Assembly (NCBI GenBank): GCA_945876945.1
Contig: CAMCQE010000007.1
Coordinates: 1-60,465 of the forward strand
Reading direction: 5' to 3'
DNA: 60,465 nucleotides
Origin: Klebsiella pneumoniae
GTDB taxonomy: Bacteria > Pseudomonadota > Gammaproteobacteria > Ga0077536
A program made the translations under genes and the position numbers. Below, one piece after another: positions 43,225 through 51,752 of the stretch. Within the stretch, counting starts at the first letter, position 1, and every line of letters begins with the position of its first letter. The notes under the pieces were generated by a model, which was given only the letters and a program-made list of their open reading frames with translations, ran no database searches and was not told the DNA's origin.

Positions 43225-45045
43225 CTATCCGGCCAGCGCGCGAATCAGCTGATTGGATTGGCTCAGCTTGCTGGCGAGTTCGGTGGCCAGATTATTCAGC
43301 ACGGTGATTTTGATCTGCGGGTAGTCGGCCGTGAGGCGATCGAAGTCTGCAGCCGCAAAACACAGGCAGGCGAGTTCGGTTTCGGCCCGCACGCTGGCGG
43401 TGCGGGCCGGTATCCCCAGCAGCGCAGTTTCCCCGAACACCGCGCCGGCGGAGAGCTTGGCCACCCGCTGTTCGCCGCCTTCAAACAGCGGCAGGCGCAC
43501 CGTGGCGTCGCCGCGCAGGATGAGGAAGACCCGGTCGTTCGATTGCTCGCCAGCGCGGATGAGGACGTCTCCCGGCGCCGCTTTGAGCTCGCGCAAAATG
43601 CCGCCGAGCTTCAGCAATGAGCCCGCATCAAGCCCTGAAAACAGCGAGAACGCCGTGGCGTCGGCGGTCGCGGCGTTCGCCGGCGACAGGCCGGCCTTCT
43701 CCAGCACCTGCTCCTCGCACCACTCCATGGCGATTTCATTGTCATCAAACCGCGGAATGCTGGCGCAGTGTTCGGTCAGCACCGCTTCCAGCGCCTTGCG
43801 CCCCCGCAGACGGGACGTCAACAGCAGCCTACCCTGCGCCCGCAGGGCATCGCCCACTTTCGCGAGCACTCTGGCGGCGCTGTTCTTGAGCGCGGTCACG
43901 CGATGGAAATCCAGAATAAAAATATCGGCCTCGGCGCTAAGGTCGGCGATTCGGCGACCGACGAAATCAGCGCCATCCACGGCCACATCGCCCTGCAATT
44001 CCAGATAGCGGATGCGCCCGATGTGGGTCTCCAGCACCGCCCGTTGGGTGGAGGAACGGCCGCGCCGCGCCGGCACATCCGCCCCGCTGTAGACGCGGTT
44101 CAGCACCATGCTGCTGCTCTGGCCGGGCCCGAACACGTGCAGGCCAAAGTCTCGCGAGATTTGCTTGCAGACTTCGATGCCGCGCACGCTGTTGCCGATG
44201 TCGTCCAGCCGCGGCGAAAACACCGCAATACCGAAGCGTCCCGGCAACACCGCAATGATGCCGCCGCCGACCCCGCTCTTGGCCGGCATGCCCACTTCAA
44301 ACAGCCAGCTGCCCGCGTAGTCGTACATGCCGCAGGTGGCCATCACGCTCAGCAGCGCTTCGACCTCTTCAGGGGACGCGACCCGCTCGCCGGTACTCGG
44401 ATGCACGCCGCCGTTGGCGAGCGTGGCGGCCATGAAGGCCAGATCGCGACAGCTCACCTCCAGCGAACACTGCCGAAAATAGTTTTCCAGCGAGGGCATG
44501 GGGTCGCCGTCGGAGATATCGAAGTTGCGGAGCATCCAGGCAATGGCCCGGTTGCGGAAGCCGGTGTCGCTTTCCGACTGATACACCGTCTCGTCCACGC
44601 TCAGCGCGCGCCCGGCGAAGGCCGACAGGGAGGTGTGAATGCGCTCCCACTGGGCCGACGCGTCCTCGCCCGCCACCATGCCGGTGGTCGCAATTGCACC
44701 GGCATTGATCATGGGATTCACCGGCGCACCGGTTTTGGGATCGAGGCTGATGGAGTTAAAGGCGTCGCCGCTCGGCTCCACACCCACTTTGGCCAGCACG
44801 GCCGGGCGTCCCCGATCGGCCAGGGCCGTGGCGTATACAAAGGCTTTGGAGATGGACTGGATGGTGAAAGGAACGTCACTATCCCCCACCGCGTAGGCAT
44901 AGCCGTCGGTGGCGACGATGCAAATGCCAAAGTGATCGGGATTGGCGAGGGCGAGTTCCGGGATGTAGCTCGCGACCGCGCCGTCGGTCATGGTGCTCAG
45001 CCGAGCGTGCAAATCTTCCAGATAATGCTGAAGCGGCAGTTCCAT
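43225..45045 (-). CDS. glsA: Glutaminase fused to STAS and cyclic-nucleotide-binding domains
   Basis: A 606-residue three-domain protein. Residues 1-308 are a complete serine-dependent glutaminase that deamidates glutamine to glutamate: the SISKAFVYATAL motif (Ser64-x-x-Lys67), GAPVNPMINAGAIATTGMV and the late KSGVGGGIIAVLPGRFGIAV. About 335-440 is a STAS domain (GRIRYLELQGDVAVDGADFV, then IFILDFHRVTALKNSAARVL). About 470-590 is a cNMP-binding (CRP-type) domain with FLILRGDATVRLPLFEGGEQ and AGAVFGETALLGIPARTASV. Standard GlsA is about 308 residues. The added domains suggest control of catalysis or localisation by cAMP or another ligand. I start at ATG 45045 because it aligns with normal GlsA starts. 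Confidence 0.92.
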   Translation of the reverse strand: MELPLQHYLEDLHARLSTMTDGAVASYIPELALANPDHFGICIVATDGYAYAVGDSDVPFTIQSISKAFVYATALADRGRPAVLAKVGVEPSGDAFNSISLDPKTGAPVNPMINAGAIATTGMVAGEDASAQWERIHTSLSAFAGRALSVDETVYQSESDTGFRNRAIAWMLRNFDISDGDPMPSLENYFRQCSLEVSCRDLAFMAATLANGGVHPSTGERVASPEEVEALLSVMATCGMYDYAGSWLFEVGMPAKSGVGGGIIAVLPGRFGIAVFSPRLDDIGNSVRGIEVCKQISRDFGLHVFGPGQSSSMVLNRVYSGADVPARRGRSSTQRAVLETHIGRIRYLELQGDVAVDGADFVGRRIADLSAEADIFILDFHRVTALKNSAARVLAKVGDALRAQGRLLLTSRLRGRKALEAVLTEHCASIPRFDDNEIAMEWCEEQVLEKAGLSPANAATADATAFSLFSGLDAGSLLKLGGILRELKAAPGDVLIRAGEQSNDRVFLILRGDATVRLPLFEGGEQRVAKLSAGAVFGETALLGIPARTASVRAETELACLCFAAADFDRLTADYPQIKITVLNNLATELASKLSQSNQLIRALAG

Positions 45046-45157
45046 TGGGTGCTCTCTGGCGTTGACTGTGCGCCGTGTTAGCAAGAACCATACACAGCCT
45101 TGATGGCGAACGCCGCAACTTGCCGGCGCGCCCCTATAGTCTTTTGGAGAACGACCT

Positions 45158-45619
45158 ATGAACACCCCACCCGACGAACCCCGCACCGCAGGCTTCTGGA
45201 TCCGCATGTTCGCCAGCCTGTTCGATATTTTTCTGATCTTCGCTTTTGTCTACGGGCCCTTGATGTCGATTTTTGGCCACGAGCTTGGGCTGCTGCATTG
45301 GGCGGTCGACGCCGTGCTCTTCGCCTTTACCGTCTTTATGTGGCAGACCCGCGGCGGCACGCCGGGCAAGTTGCTGCTGGGGCTGCGGGTGGTCGATGCG
45401 GCAACCCTGGGCCCGATGACCACCCCGCAGGCGCTCGGTCGCTACTTCGCATATCTGATCTCAATGCTGCCGCTGTGCCTCGGGTTCATCTGGATCGCCC
45501 TCGATCGCCGCCATCAGGCCTGGCACGACAAACTCGCCGGCACGCTCGTCATCCACGCCCCGCGCCGCCCGAAGGAACCTGCGCTGGTGGAGACCGCCAA
45601 AGTTGTTGAGCCCGGCTGA
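45158..45619 (+). CDS. RDD-family membrane protein
   Basis: A 153-residue protein with three membrane helices. The family signature is present: Arg-Asp-Asp-like start GFWIRMFASLFDIFLIFAFV, TRGGTPGKLLLGLRVVDAAT, and a final RRHQAWHDKLAGTLVIHA. The function of RDD proteins is unsettled; some are implicated in osmotic or ion stress. A GGAG site precedes ATG 45158. It is divergent from the glutaminase gene, 112 bases away, and is followed by a terminator-like hairpin. Confidence 0.9.
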   Translation: MNTPPDEPRTAGFWIRMFASLFDIFLIFAFVYGPLMSIFGHELGLLHWAVDAVLFAFTVFMWQTRGGTPGKLLLGLRVVDAATLGPMTTPQALGRYFAYLISMLPLCLGFIWIALDRRHQAWHDKLAGTLVIHAPRRPKEPALVETAKVVEPG

Positions 45620-45713
45620 GGTCAGGTTGCGGGTCGCTTTCACGTAGCCAAGGCCATGGGTGCTCGCCATACTGCGGGCAGCCCGTGATGCGCCACAGAC
45701 GCCGCACGGCAGC

Positions 45714-45736
45714 ACGCCGCGCGGCGTTGTTTTTTC
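45714..45736 (+). terminator. Rho-independent terminator after the RDD gene
   Basis: acgcc-gcgc-ggcgt at 45714-45727 forms a 5-bp stem with a 4-base loop and is followed by TTG and six T residues. It lies between the RDD gene and the carboxylase-like operon, and separates the two transcripts. Confidence 0.6.
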
Positions 45737-45755
45737 CGAGGGGAGTTTTTGATTC

Positions 45756-45986
45756 ATGAGTAATTTCAGTTTTGCGCGGCCCACCGAGCTCGCGCCCCAA
45801 CAGGAACGCGAAACCGTCGCCGGCGACTGTCCGGGCTGCGGCGCCTCCGCCCTCAAACGTTATCCCGTGCTGTCGGAAGGCGGCTGGTTTCTGGTGACGA
45901 AATGTCAGGACTGCCTGCATTCGGTCAACCGTGAACCCTGGGCGCTGCTGGGCCACGTCAAGCTGCGCACCGACGACATCATCTGA
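45756..45986 (+). CDS. 76-residue four-cysteine protein, candidate gamma subunit of a carboxylase
   Basis: A small protein with two CxxC pairs at 25/28 (GDCPGCGAS) and 50/53 (VTKCQDCLHS), laid out like a zinc ribbon. It is 20 bases upstream of a HyuA-like gene and then a HyuB-like gene. Acetone carboxylase has a small zinc-binding gamma subunit and acetophenone carboxylase a roughly 15-kDa subunit next to HyuA/HyuB-like subunits; this protein is in the same genetic position but shorter. I infer it is the small subunit of a related complex. I do not recognise it by sequence alone. A GAGGGGAG run lies upstream of ATG 45756. Confidence 0.65.
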   Translation: MSNFSFARPTELAPQQERETVAGDCPGCGASALKRYPVLSEGGWFLVTKCQDCLHSVNREPWALLGHVKLRTDDII

Positions 45987-46006
45987 ATTTAACGAGGGCT
46001 AATCCC

Positions 46007-48028
46007 ATGATGGCAGTAGATGTCGGTGGCACTTTCACCGACGTGGTCGCCGTAAAGAACGGCGAAATCCTTACCGCAAAAATTGCCACCGACGTGCGTC
46101 AGGTCGACCGCAGCGTGGTGGCCGGCGCGGCCGAACTCGGACTCGACGACGCCACCGTGTTCAATCACGCGAGCACCCACGGGCTGAACGCCATCATCAC
46201 CCGTTCGCTGCCCAAGGTGGGTTTTCTCACCACCCAGGGCCATCGCGACATTCTCGATATGGGCCGCACCTGGCGACCCGCCGCGGCGCTGACCGATCCG
46301 CGCTGGCGCCGCTCGTTTGGCGACGCCGCGCGCCCCTTGGTGGAACGCTATCTTCGTCGCGGTATCGTTGAGCGCGTGCAGGCCAACGGCGAGGTGTACA
46401 TCGCGCTGGACGAAGCCCAAACCCGCGAAGAACTGCGCGTGCTGGCCAAGTGCGAAGTGCAGGGCATTGCCATCTGCCTGCTCAATGCCTATGTGAATCC
46501 GGCGCATGAGCAGCGCCTGCGCGAACTGGTGGCGGAAGAACTGGGCGACATCCCCTGCTCGATCTCGAGCGAAGTCTCGCCGCTGGCCAAGGAATATGCC
46601 CGCGCGTCCACCACGCTGGTGGATGTGTTCATGAAAATCATCTATCAGCAGTACACCGAGCGCCTCGATGCCGGCTTGCGCCAGCATGGCTTCAAGGGCC
46701 AGCTGAACTTCGCCGACTGTGCGGCCAATCTGGTGCCGTCCGATGTGGCGATGGAAAGCCCGTTCCGCATCGTGTTCGCCGGCCCCGCCGGTGGCACGGT
46801 GGGCAGCGCGCACTTCGGGGAACTCATCGGCGAACACAATCTCATCTGCGCCGACATCGGTGGCACCTCCTGCGATATCAGCCTGGTGACCGAAGGCAAA
46901 CCCTTCGTGAACACCATGTTCGAGCTTGAGCACGACTTGGTAGTGAACGCGCTGTCGAGCGAAATCTCGAGCATCGGCGCCGGCGGCGGCAGCCTGATTG
47001 CGGTGTCAGCGGCCGGCGACATTACCGTTGGTCCGGGCAGCGCGGGCGCCGATCCGGGCCCGGCCTGCTACGGCAAAGGCGGCACCCGGCCGACGATGTC
47101 GGATATCTGCCTGCTGATTGGCCTCATCGACCCCAACGGCTTTGCCGGCGGACGCATGAAGCTCGATCCTGAACTGTCGTTGCGCGCGGTGGAGAACCTC
47201 CAGTGCAGCATCGATGTGGCCCAGCGCGTGCGCTACGCCTACGACATTGGCCTGAACAATATCGCCGAGGGCGTGTTCAACATCGCGATCAAGAACGGCA
47301 TCGATCCGCGCGACTACGCGCTGGTGGCGTTTGGCGCCGCCGGCCCGCTGCTGCTGCCGGCAATTGCGCCGCTGATTCATGTGAAGAAAGTGATCGTCCC
47401 GCCGCATCCGGGCCTCTTCTCGGCGCTGGGCCTGCTCAGCGCAGAGCAGGCGTACACCGCGAGCCGCAGCGCCTACACGGTGCTGAGCCACGACGCCGCG
47501 GTCAGCATCAACGCGGTGTATCACGAGATGGAAGACAAGCTCCGCGCTCGCCTTGGTCTGAGTGCAGACACGGTCTTCAAGCGCAGCTTCGACGGACAGT
47601 TGCTGGGCCAGACCTGGGAAACCCCGTTTATCGACGTGCCGGATGGCGTGATCGATACCGCCGCCATCGACACCATGATCGCCAACTTCCACGTCGGTTA
47701 TGAAGCGCGTAACGGCGATCGCTTCGAGCAAATTCCGGTACAGGGCGTGACCTTCCGCATCCGCGCCGAAGTGCCCACCGAGAAAGTGCGCTTCCCCTCC
47801 CTGCCCGACCGCGGCGACACCCCGCTCGCGCCGATTGGGGAAACCACGCTGCGCTATCTGGGCGCGGGCGATCACGTGGCGCAAATCTACGAGCGCCGCA
47901 CGCTGTGCGCCGGCGACGTAATTAACGGGCCCGCCATCGTGCGCGAACCGCTATCCACCACGCACATCGGCCAGGGCCAGATCGGCACGATTGGCCGTCA
48001 CGGCGAAATCGTCATCACGCAGGTCTAA
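46007..48028 (+). CDS. HyuA-like subunit (hydantoinase/oxoprolinase, carboxylase-type)
   Basis: A 673-residue protein of the hydantoinase A/oxoprolinase family, which uses ATP to activate a carbonyl or bicarbonate. It has the ASKHA-type phosphate motif AVDVGGTFTDVVAVKNGEIL at the N terminus, NHASTHGLNAIITRSLPKVG, and the second nucleotide region ICADIGGTSCDISLVTEGKP. The motif GPGSAGADPGPACYGKGGTR is conserved across N-methylhydantoinase and acetone carboxylase subunits. Tandem ATGs at 46007 and 46010 follow GAGGG. It is followed by a HyuB-like gene after 10 bases. Substrate could be a ketone, hydantoin or lactam; the small cysteine protein and nearby CoA ligase favour a ketone carboxylase. 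Confidence 0.88.
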   Translation: MMAVDVGGTFTDVVAVKNGEILTAKIATDVRQVDRSVVAGAAELGLDDATVFNHASTHGLNAIITRSLPKVGFLTTQGHRDILDMGRTWRPAAALTDPRWRRSFGDAARPLVERYLRRGIVERVQANGEVYIALDEAQTREELRVLAKCEVQGIAICLLNAYVNPAHEQRLRELVAEELGDIPCSISSEVSPLAKEYARASTTLVDVFMKIIYQQYTERLDAGLRQHGFKGQLNFADCAANLVPSDVAMESPFRIVFAGPAGGTVGSAHFGELIGEHNLICADIGGTSCDISLVTEGKPFVNTMFELEHDLVVNALSSEISSIGAGGGSLIAVSAAGDITVGPGSAGADPGPACYGKGGTRPTMSDICLLIGLIDPNGFAGGRMKLDPELSLRAVENLQCSIDVAQRVRYAYDIGLNNIAEGVFNIAIKNGIDPRDYALVAFGAAGPLLLPAIAPLIHVKKVIVPPHPGLFSALGLLSAEQAYTASRSAYTVLSHDAAVSINAVYHEMEDKLRARLGLSADTVFKRSFDGQLLGQTWETPFIDVPDGVIDTAAIDTMIANFHVGYEARNGDRFEQIPVQGVTFRIRAEVPTEKVRFPSLPDRGDTPLAPIGETTLRYLGAGDHVAQIYERRTLCAGDVINGPAIVREPLSTTHIGQGQIGTIGRHGEIVITQV

Positions 48029-48038
48029 GGAGCAAGTC

Positions 48039-49991
48039 ATGAACGAGAAACTGAAATCCGTTCCGGGCCCGGCGATTGCCGGCGGACATCGCCTGCGCGA
48101 CATGAACGAGCAGGACTTCGAGGAGCACTACCACTGCGATCGCTTCACCGCGACCGTGCTGGGCAATCGCCTGCGCTACACCGTGCAGCACATGAGCACC
48201 GGGCTCATGTTCAACGCCTTCTCGCCCATCATTCGCGACTGGTACGACTTCGCGATTACCGTCTCCGGCCCGCCGGAGCTGGACTACCCGATGCCGGCGG
48301 TGAGCGCGAGCCTGGTGCTGTTCATCGGCACCATGGCGGACGCCGTGCGCAACGCGGTGGAGGAATTCGGCGCCGAGAATCTGGCGCCGGGCGACGTGCT
48401 CATCTGCAACGATCCGTATCGCGTGGGCACCCACGTCAACGACCTCTGCTTTATTCGCCCGGTGTTTCACGACGGTCGCATCGTGGCCTTCCTGAATGTG
48501 CGCGCCCACCAGCTTGATATGGGCGGCGTGGTGCCCGGCGGCTTCAGCGGCACCAAGAAAAACGTGTATGAAAACGGGCTCGTGCTGGGGCCCATGCTGC
48601 TGTTCCGCGACAACAAGCCGGTGCGCAGCACTTTCAGCCTCTTCTTCGACAACACCCGCATGGCGCCGATGCTCTATCCGGACATCATCACCATCTTCCG
48701 CCAGCTGCAGCTGGGCGAGCGCCTGATTAGTGAAAGCGTGGAGCGCTACGGCATCGATGCCTGCCTCGGCACCATGCGCTATTGCGTGGACGCCGGCGCC
48801 GAGGCGATGCGCGACGCGCTCGCCAAGCTGCCGGACGGCGTGTACGAAGCAGAAGACGGCATCGACTGCGACGGCATGGGCGACGACGAGGAATACACCG
48901 TCAAGGCGCGCATCATCAAACACGGCGAGCATGTGGAAGTGGATTTGTCCGGCACGTCGCGTCAGGCGCGGACCTGCATCAACGCCGGCCCGCTGGACGC
49001 CAAAACCGCCGTAGCGGTCGCCTTCAAGCTGATGATTGACCCCACCTCGCCCTTCACCTCGGGTGCCTTCCGCGACATCGACATCGTGTTGCCGCCGGGT
49101 ACGGTGGTAAGCGCGATGCCGCCGGACGGCGCCATCATGCTGTACTGGGAAGTCACCATTCCCCTGATGATGGCCATCTTCCGCGCCATCGGCAAAGCCG
49201 TGGGCCCGGACGCCATCGGCGGCGACTACGGCTCGCTCTGCAACCACAACGCCAACGGCGTGTGGCCCGATGGCCGCACCTGGACCAACGTGGCCTGCTG
49301 CGGCGGTGAGCACGGGCCCTGGGGCGCGAGCAAGGATTTCGACGGCGATTCCTACAACGTGCTGTACATGATCAACAACATGGACCCGCCGACCGAAGCC
49401 ATCGAGCAGGATTCGCCGGTGCTGGTGATGCGTAAGGAATACGCGCCCGACACCGCCGGCGCCGGCTACAACCGCGGCGGCGCAAGCGTGATCAAAGACA
49501 CCCTCTGGCTGGCCGACACCGAGCACTACACCATGCCGCTCAAGCTCAAACGGCCGAGCGGCACCGGTGCCTACGGCGGTGAAAACGGCACGCTGGGCGC
49601 CGCCTGGTTTTTTGATCCGGGCACCGCGCCAGGGCTGATTCCGCTGGATGAATCGGTCTACGCCAAATCAACGCCAATTGCCGGCGTGTTGAATCCCACC
49701 ACGCAGGCGATTGATCCGGAGGGTGAGTATTTTTACTTCGCCCGGGTGCCGATTTGGCGCACCAAGCCGGGCGCGACCACGCGGTACGCCACCAACGGCG
49801 GCGGCGGCTGGGGCAAGCGTCTGGCGCGCGAACCGGAGCGCGTGCTCCGCGATGTGCGCAACGGCTATGTGAGCGTGGCGCAGGCCAAAGCCCAGTACGG
49901 GGTGGTGGTGACCGGCGATCCGGAACGCGATCCGGAAGGCATTGCCGTTGACCGCGCCGCGACCGAGGCGCTGCGCGCTTCGCTGGCGTAA
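48039..49991 (+). CDS. HyuB-like subunit (hydantoinase B/oxoprolinase, carboxylase-type)
   Basis: A 650-residue hydantoinase B-family protein. Metal-site and fold motifs are present: APGDVLICNDPYRVGTHVND, RAHQLDMGGVVPGGFSGTKK, SGTSRQARTCINAG and the late GYNRGGASVIKDT, followed by the glycine-rich tail TNGGGGWGKRLAREPERVLR. The tail motif GYVSVAQAKAQYGVV is typical of HyuB-type subunits. I start at ATG 48039, with GGAG nine bases upstream and 10 bases after hyuA-like. It ends at a 12-bp palindrome. Together with the two upstream genes it forms a three-gene operon. Confidence 0.88.
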   Translation: MNEKLKSVPGPAIAGGHRLRDMNEQDFEEHYHCDRFTATVLGNRLRYTVQHMSTGLMFNAFSPIIRDWYDFAITVSGPPELDYPMPAVSASLVLFIGTMADAVRNAVEEFGAENLAPGDVLICNDPYRVGTHVNDLCFIRPVFHDGRIVAFLNVRAHQLDMGGVVPGGFSGTKKNVYENGLVLGPMLLFRDNKPVRSTFSLFFDNTRMAPMLYPDIITIFRQLQLGERLISESVERYGIDACLGTMRYCVDAGAEAMRDALAKLPDGVYEAEDGIDCDGMGDDEEYTVKARIIKHGEHVEVDLSGTSRQARTCINAGPLDAKTAVAVAFKLMIDPTSPFTSGAFRDIDIVLPPGTVVSAMPPDGAIMLYWEVTIPLMMAIFRAIGKAVGPDAIGGDYGSLCNHNANGVWPDGRTWTNVACCGGEHGPWGASKDFDGDSYNVLYMINNMDPPTEAIEQDSPVLVMRKEYAPDTAGAGYNRGGASVIKDTLWLADTEHYTMPLKLKRPSGTGAYGGENGTLGAAWFFDPGTAPGLIPLDESVYAKSTPIAGVLNPTTQAIDPEGEYFYFARVPIWRTKPGATTRYATNGGGGWGKRLAREPERVLRDVRNGYVSVAQAKAQYGVVVTGDPERDPEGIAVDRAATEALRASLA

Positions 49992-50003
49992 GCAGCGCCC
50001 TGT

Positions 50004-50031
50004 GGCCGTAGCGAGCACGCTCGCTACGGCC
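50004..50031. terminator. 12-bp palindrome between convergent genes (bidirectional terminator or REP-like)
   Basis: ggccgtagcgag at 50004-50015 and ctcgctacggcc at 50020-50031 are perfect complements around a cacg loop. It lies in the 55-base gap between the stops of the HyuB-like and CoA-ligase genes. It has no T-tract on either side, and its core resembles the REP-type palindromes that occur dispersed in gammaproteobacterial genomes. Confidence 0.6.
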
Positions 50032-50046
50032 CGCTTCAACTCCAAC

Positions 50047-51597
50047 TCAGGCCCGCGTCGTCGCCTCGCGATCGCGCAAGACCTTACGATTGATTTTCCC
50101 CGCCGGCGTTTTCGGCAACTCGCTCACAAACACTACCTGCCGCGGGTATTCGTGCTGGCTGAGCCGATTGCGCACCAGCGTCTGAATCTCCAGCACCAGC
50201 GCCTCGCTGCCCGCCTCTCGCGCCACCACAAAGGCCTTGGCGATTTGACCGCGCAAGTCGTCCGGCACCGCAATTACCGCTGCTTCCAGCACCGCCGCGT
50301 GCTGCATGATGCTGTCTTCGATTTCGACCGCGCTCATGGTCCAGCCGGCCGAGATGATCACATCGTCGGCGCGGCCGCCGTGCCAGAAATAGCCGTCGTC
50401 ATCAATGCGACCCAAATCACGCGTGGGCACCCAGCCGTCGCGGCGCCAGACTTTCATCTCACCGGTAACGCCCGGCGCACAGGGCGCGCCCTTGATGTCC
50501 TGCACTTGCACTTTCACGCCGGGCACCGGCTTGCCCAGCGAGCCGCGCTTCATCACGAAGTCCGGCGCGCCGGGATAGCTCACCAGCACCACGCCAATTT
50601 CGGTCGTGCCGTACATGCTGCAGGGCTCGATGCCAAACTGCTGGTGCAGGAACTCGGCGGTTTCGCTGTCCAGCGGCTCGCCGGTAAACGACAGTTTTTG
50701 TAACTGATGGGGATAGCGATCGGCCACGCCCGAATTGCGAATCATCCGGTAGTGCGTGGCGGCGGCCGCGATGTTGGTGAAGTGGTGTTCGGCGAGCGCC
50801 CGCAGCAGGCGTTCGGCGTCGAACTTGCCGGCATAGGCGCCGATGGTCAGGCCCAGCGCCAGCGGCGCGAGCGTGCCGTGCCATAGGCCGTGGCCCCAGG
50901 CCGGCGAAGATGGACAGAAGTAACGATCACCCGGCCGCAGCCCGGTGCCATACAGTGCCGCCAGCATCAAGGTGACGATCGCGCGTTGGGTGTGATGCAC
51001 CGCCTCCGGCAGTTCGCGCGTGGTGCCCGAGGTGTACTGAAACATCGCCAGATCGTCGGCGCGCGTGTGGCTCTCGTAGTGCGCGGGATAAGGCGCCAGC
51101 AAGTCTGCAAATTGCGCGTCGGCAATCACCACCTGCACGTCGGTCATGTCCTGCGTGATGGCGGCCTTCTCGCGGTTCGTTATCAGCAGGCGGGGGCTGC
51201 AGTCCTGCACGCGCAGTCGCAAGCCATCAGGCCCAAACAAGGTGAACAAGGGCACCGCCACCGCGCCGCATTTAATGGCCCCGAACACGCTCACGTAAAA
51301 CGCGTGCGAAGGCTCCAGCATCACCGCCACCCGGTCGCCGGGCGTAACGCCCTGTGCTTCCAGGTAATGCGCAAAGCGCGCCGCATCGCGCGAGAGCGTG
51401 GCGTAGCTCAGGATTTCGTCATGCCCTTCGGCATGCGCCACGATGACCGCGGTGCGGTCACCCTCTACGTGACGGTCGATACATTCATGCGTGATGTTGA
51501 AATGCTCGCGGTCGCCGTCAAACAAGGCCCACAGCGCGGCCGAGGTACATTGCGTCTGCGCATCGTCATAACGCGTGAAATCGGTGAGGCGAGACAT
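50047..51597 (-). CDS. Acyl-CoA synthetase (AMP-forming), candidate beta-keto-acid-CoA ligase
   Basis: A 516-residue ANL-superfamily ligase. The P-loop reads YTSGTTRELPEAVHHT, so the usual TSGTTGxPK Gly and Lys are replaced; the same variant is known in an acetyl-CoA-synthetase-like subgroup. Other motifs are intact: MYGTTEIG, TRDLGRIDDDGYFWHGGRAD and the catalytic Lys in TPAGKINRK at the C terminus. It is convergent with the carboxylase-like operon. In Aromatoleum, acetophenone carboxylase is paired with benzoylacetate-CoA ligase; a similar pairing is inferred here. The open frame extends to 51681, but I prefer ATG 51597 (MSRLTDF); ATG 51606 is also possible and no strong ribosome-binding site decides. 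Confidence 0.83.
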   Translation of the reverse strand: MSRLTDFTRYDDAQTQCTSAALWALFDGDREHFNITHECIDRHVEGDRTAVIVAHAEGHDEILSYATLSRDAARFAHYLEAQGVTPGDRVAVMLEPSHAFYVSVFGAIKCGAVAVPLFTLFGPDGLRLRVQDCSPRLLITNREKAAITQDMTDVQVVIADAQFADLLAPYPAHYESHTRADDLAMFQYTSGTTRELPEAVHHTQRAIVTLMLAALYGTGLRPGDRYFCPSSPAWGHGLWHGTLAPLALGLTIGAYAGKFDAERLLRALAEHHFTNIAAAATHYRMIRNSGVADRYPHQLQKLSFTGEPLDSETAEFLHQQFGIEPCSMYGTTEIGVVLVSYPGAPDFVMKRGSLGKPVPGVKVQVQDIKGAPCAPGVTGEMKVWRRDGWVPTRDLGRIDDDGYFWHGGRADDVIISAGWTMSAVEIEDSIMQHAAVLEAAVIAVPDDLRGQIAKAFVVAREAGSEALVLEIQTLVRNRLSQHEYPRQVVFVSELPKTPAGKINRKVLRDREATTRA

Positions 51598-51752
51598 CGG
51601 GAGCATCCGCAGGTCAGGGTCAGAAGCGACCGTCCGCACTATGGCGAGCGGCCCCAAGACTGTCAAAACGGGGGTGTCCATCTCGCCTGATTAAAAGTAC
51701 CGTGCCTCTGCCGGCGTGCCAGACGCCGCGTTTTTTTCGCAGGAGACTCGCC

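Noticed and set aside
43768-45081. 437-codon plus-strand frame opposite the glutaminase fusion
   Set aside because: It is antisense to a gene with intact catalytic motifs; Arg/His/Gly-rich shadow.
48015-49526. 503-codon minus-strand frame opposite the HyuB-like gene
   Set aside because: It is antisense to a clearly conserved gene. The His/Val/Gly/Arg-rich composition is typical of antisense frames in GC-rich coding DNA, and it has no recognisable motif.
45756-49991. Simple annotation as N-methylhydantoinase A/B
   Set aside because: Not excluded, but the adjacent four-Cys small protein and CoA ligase are better explained by a carboxylase-type complex. I keep the family-level call and state the carboxylase role as inference.
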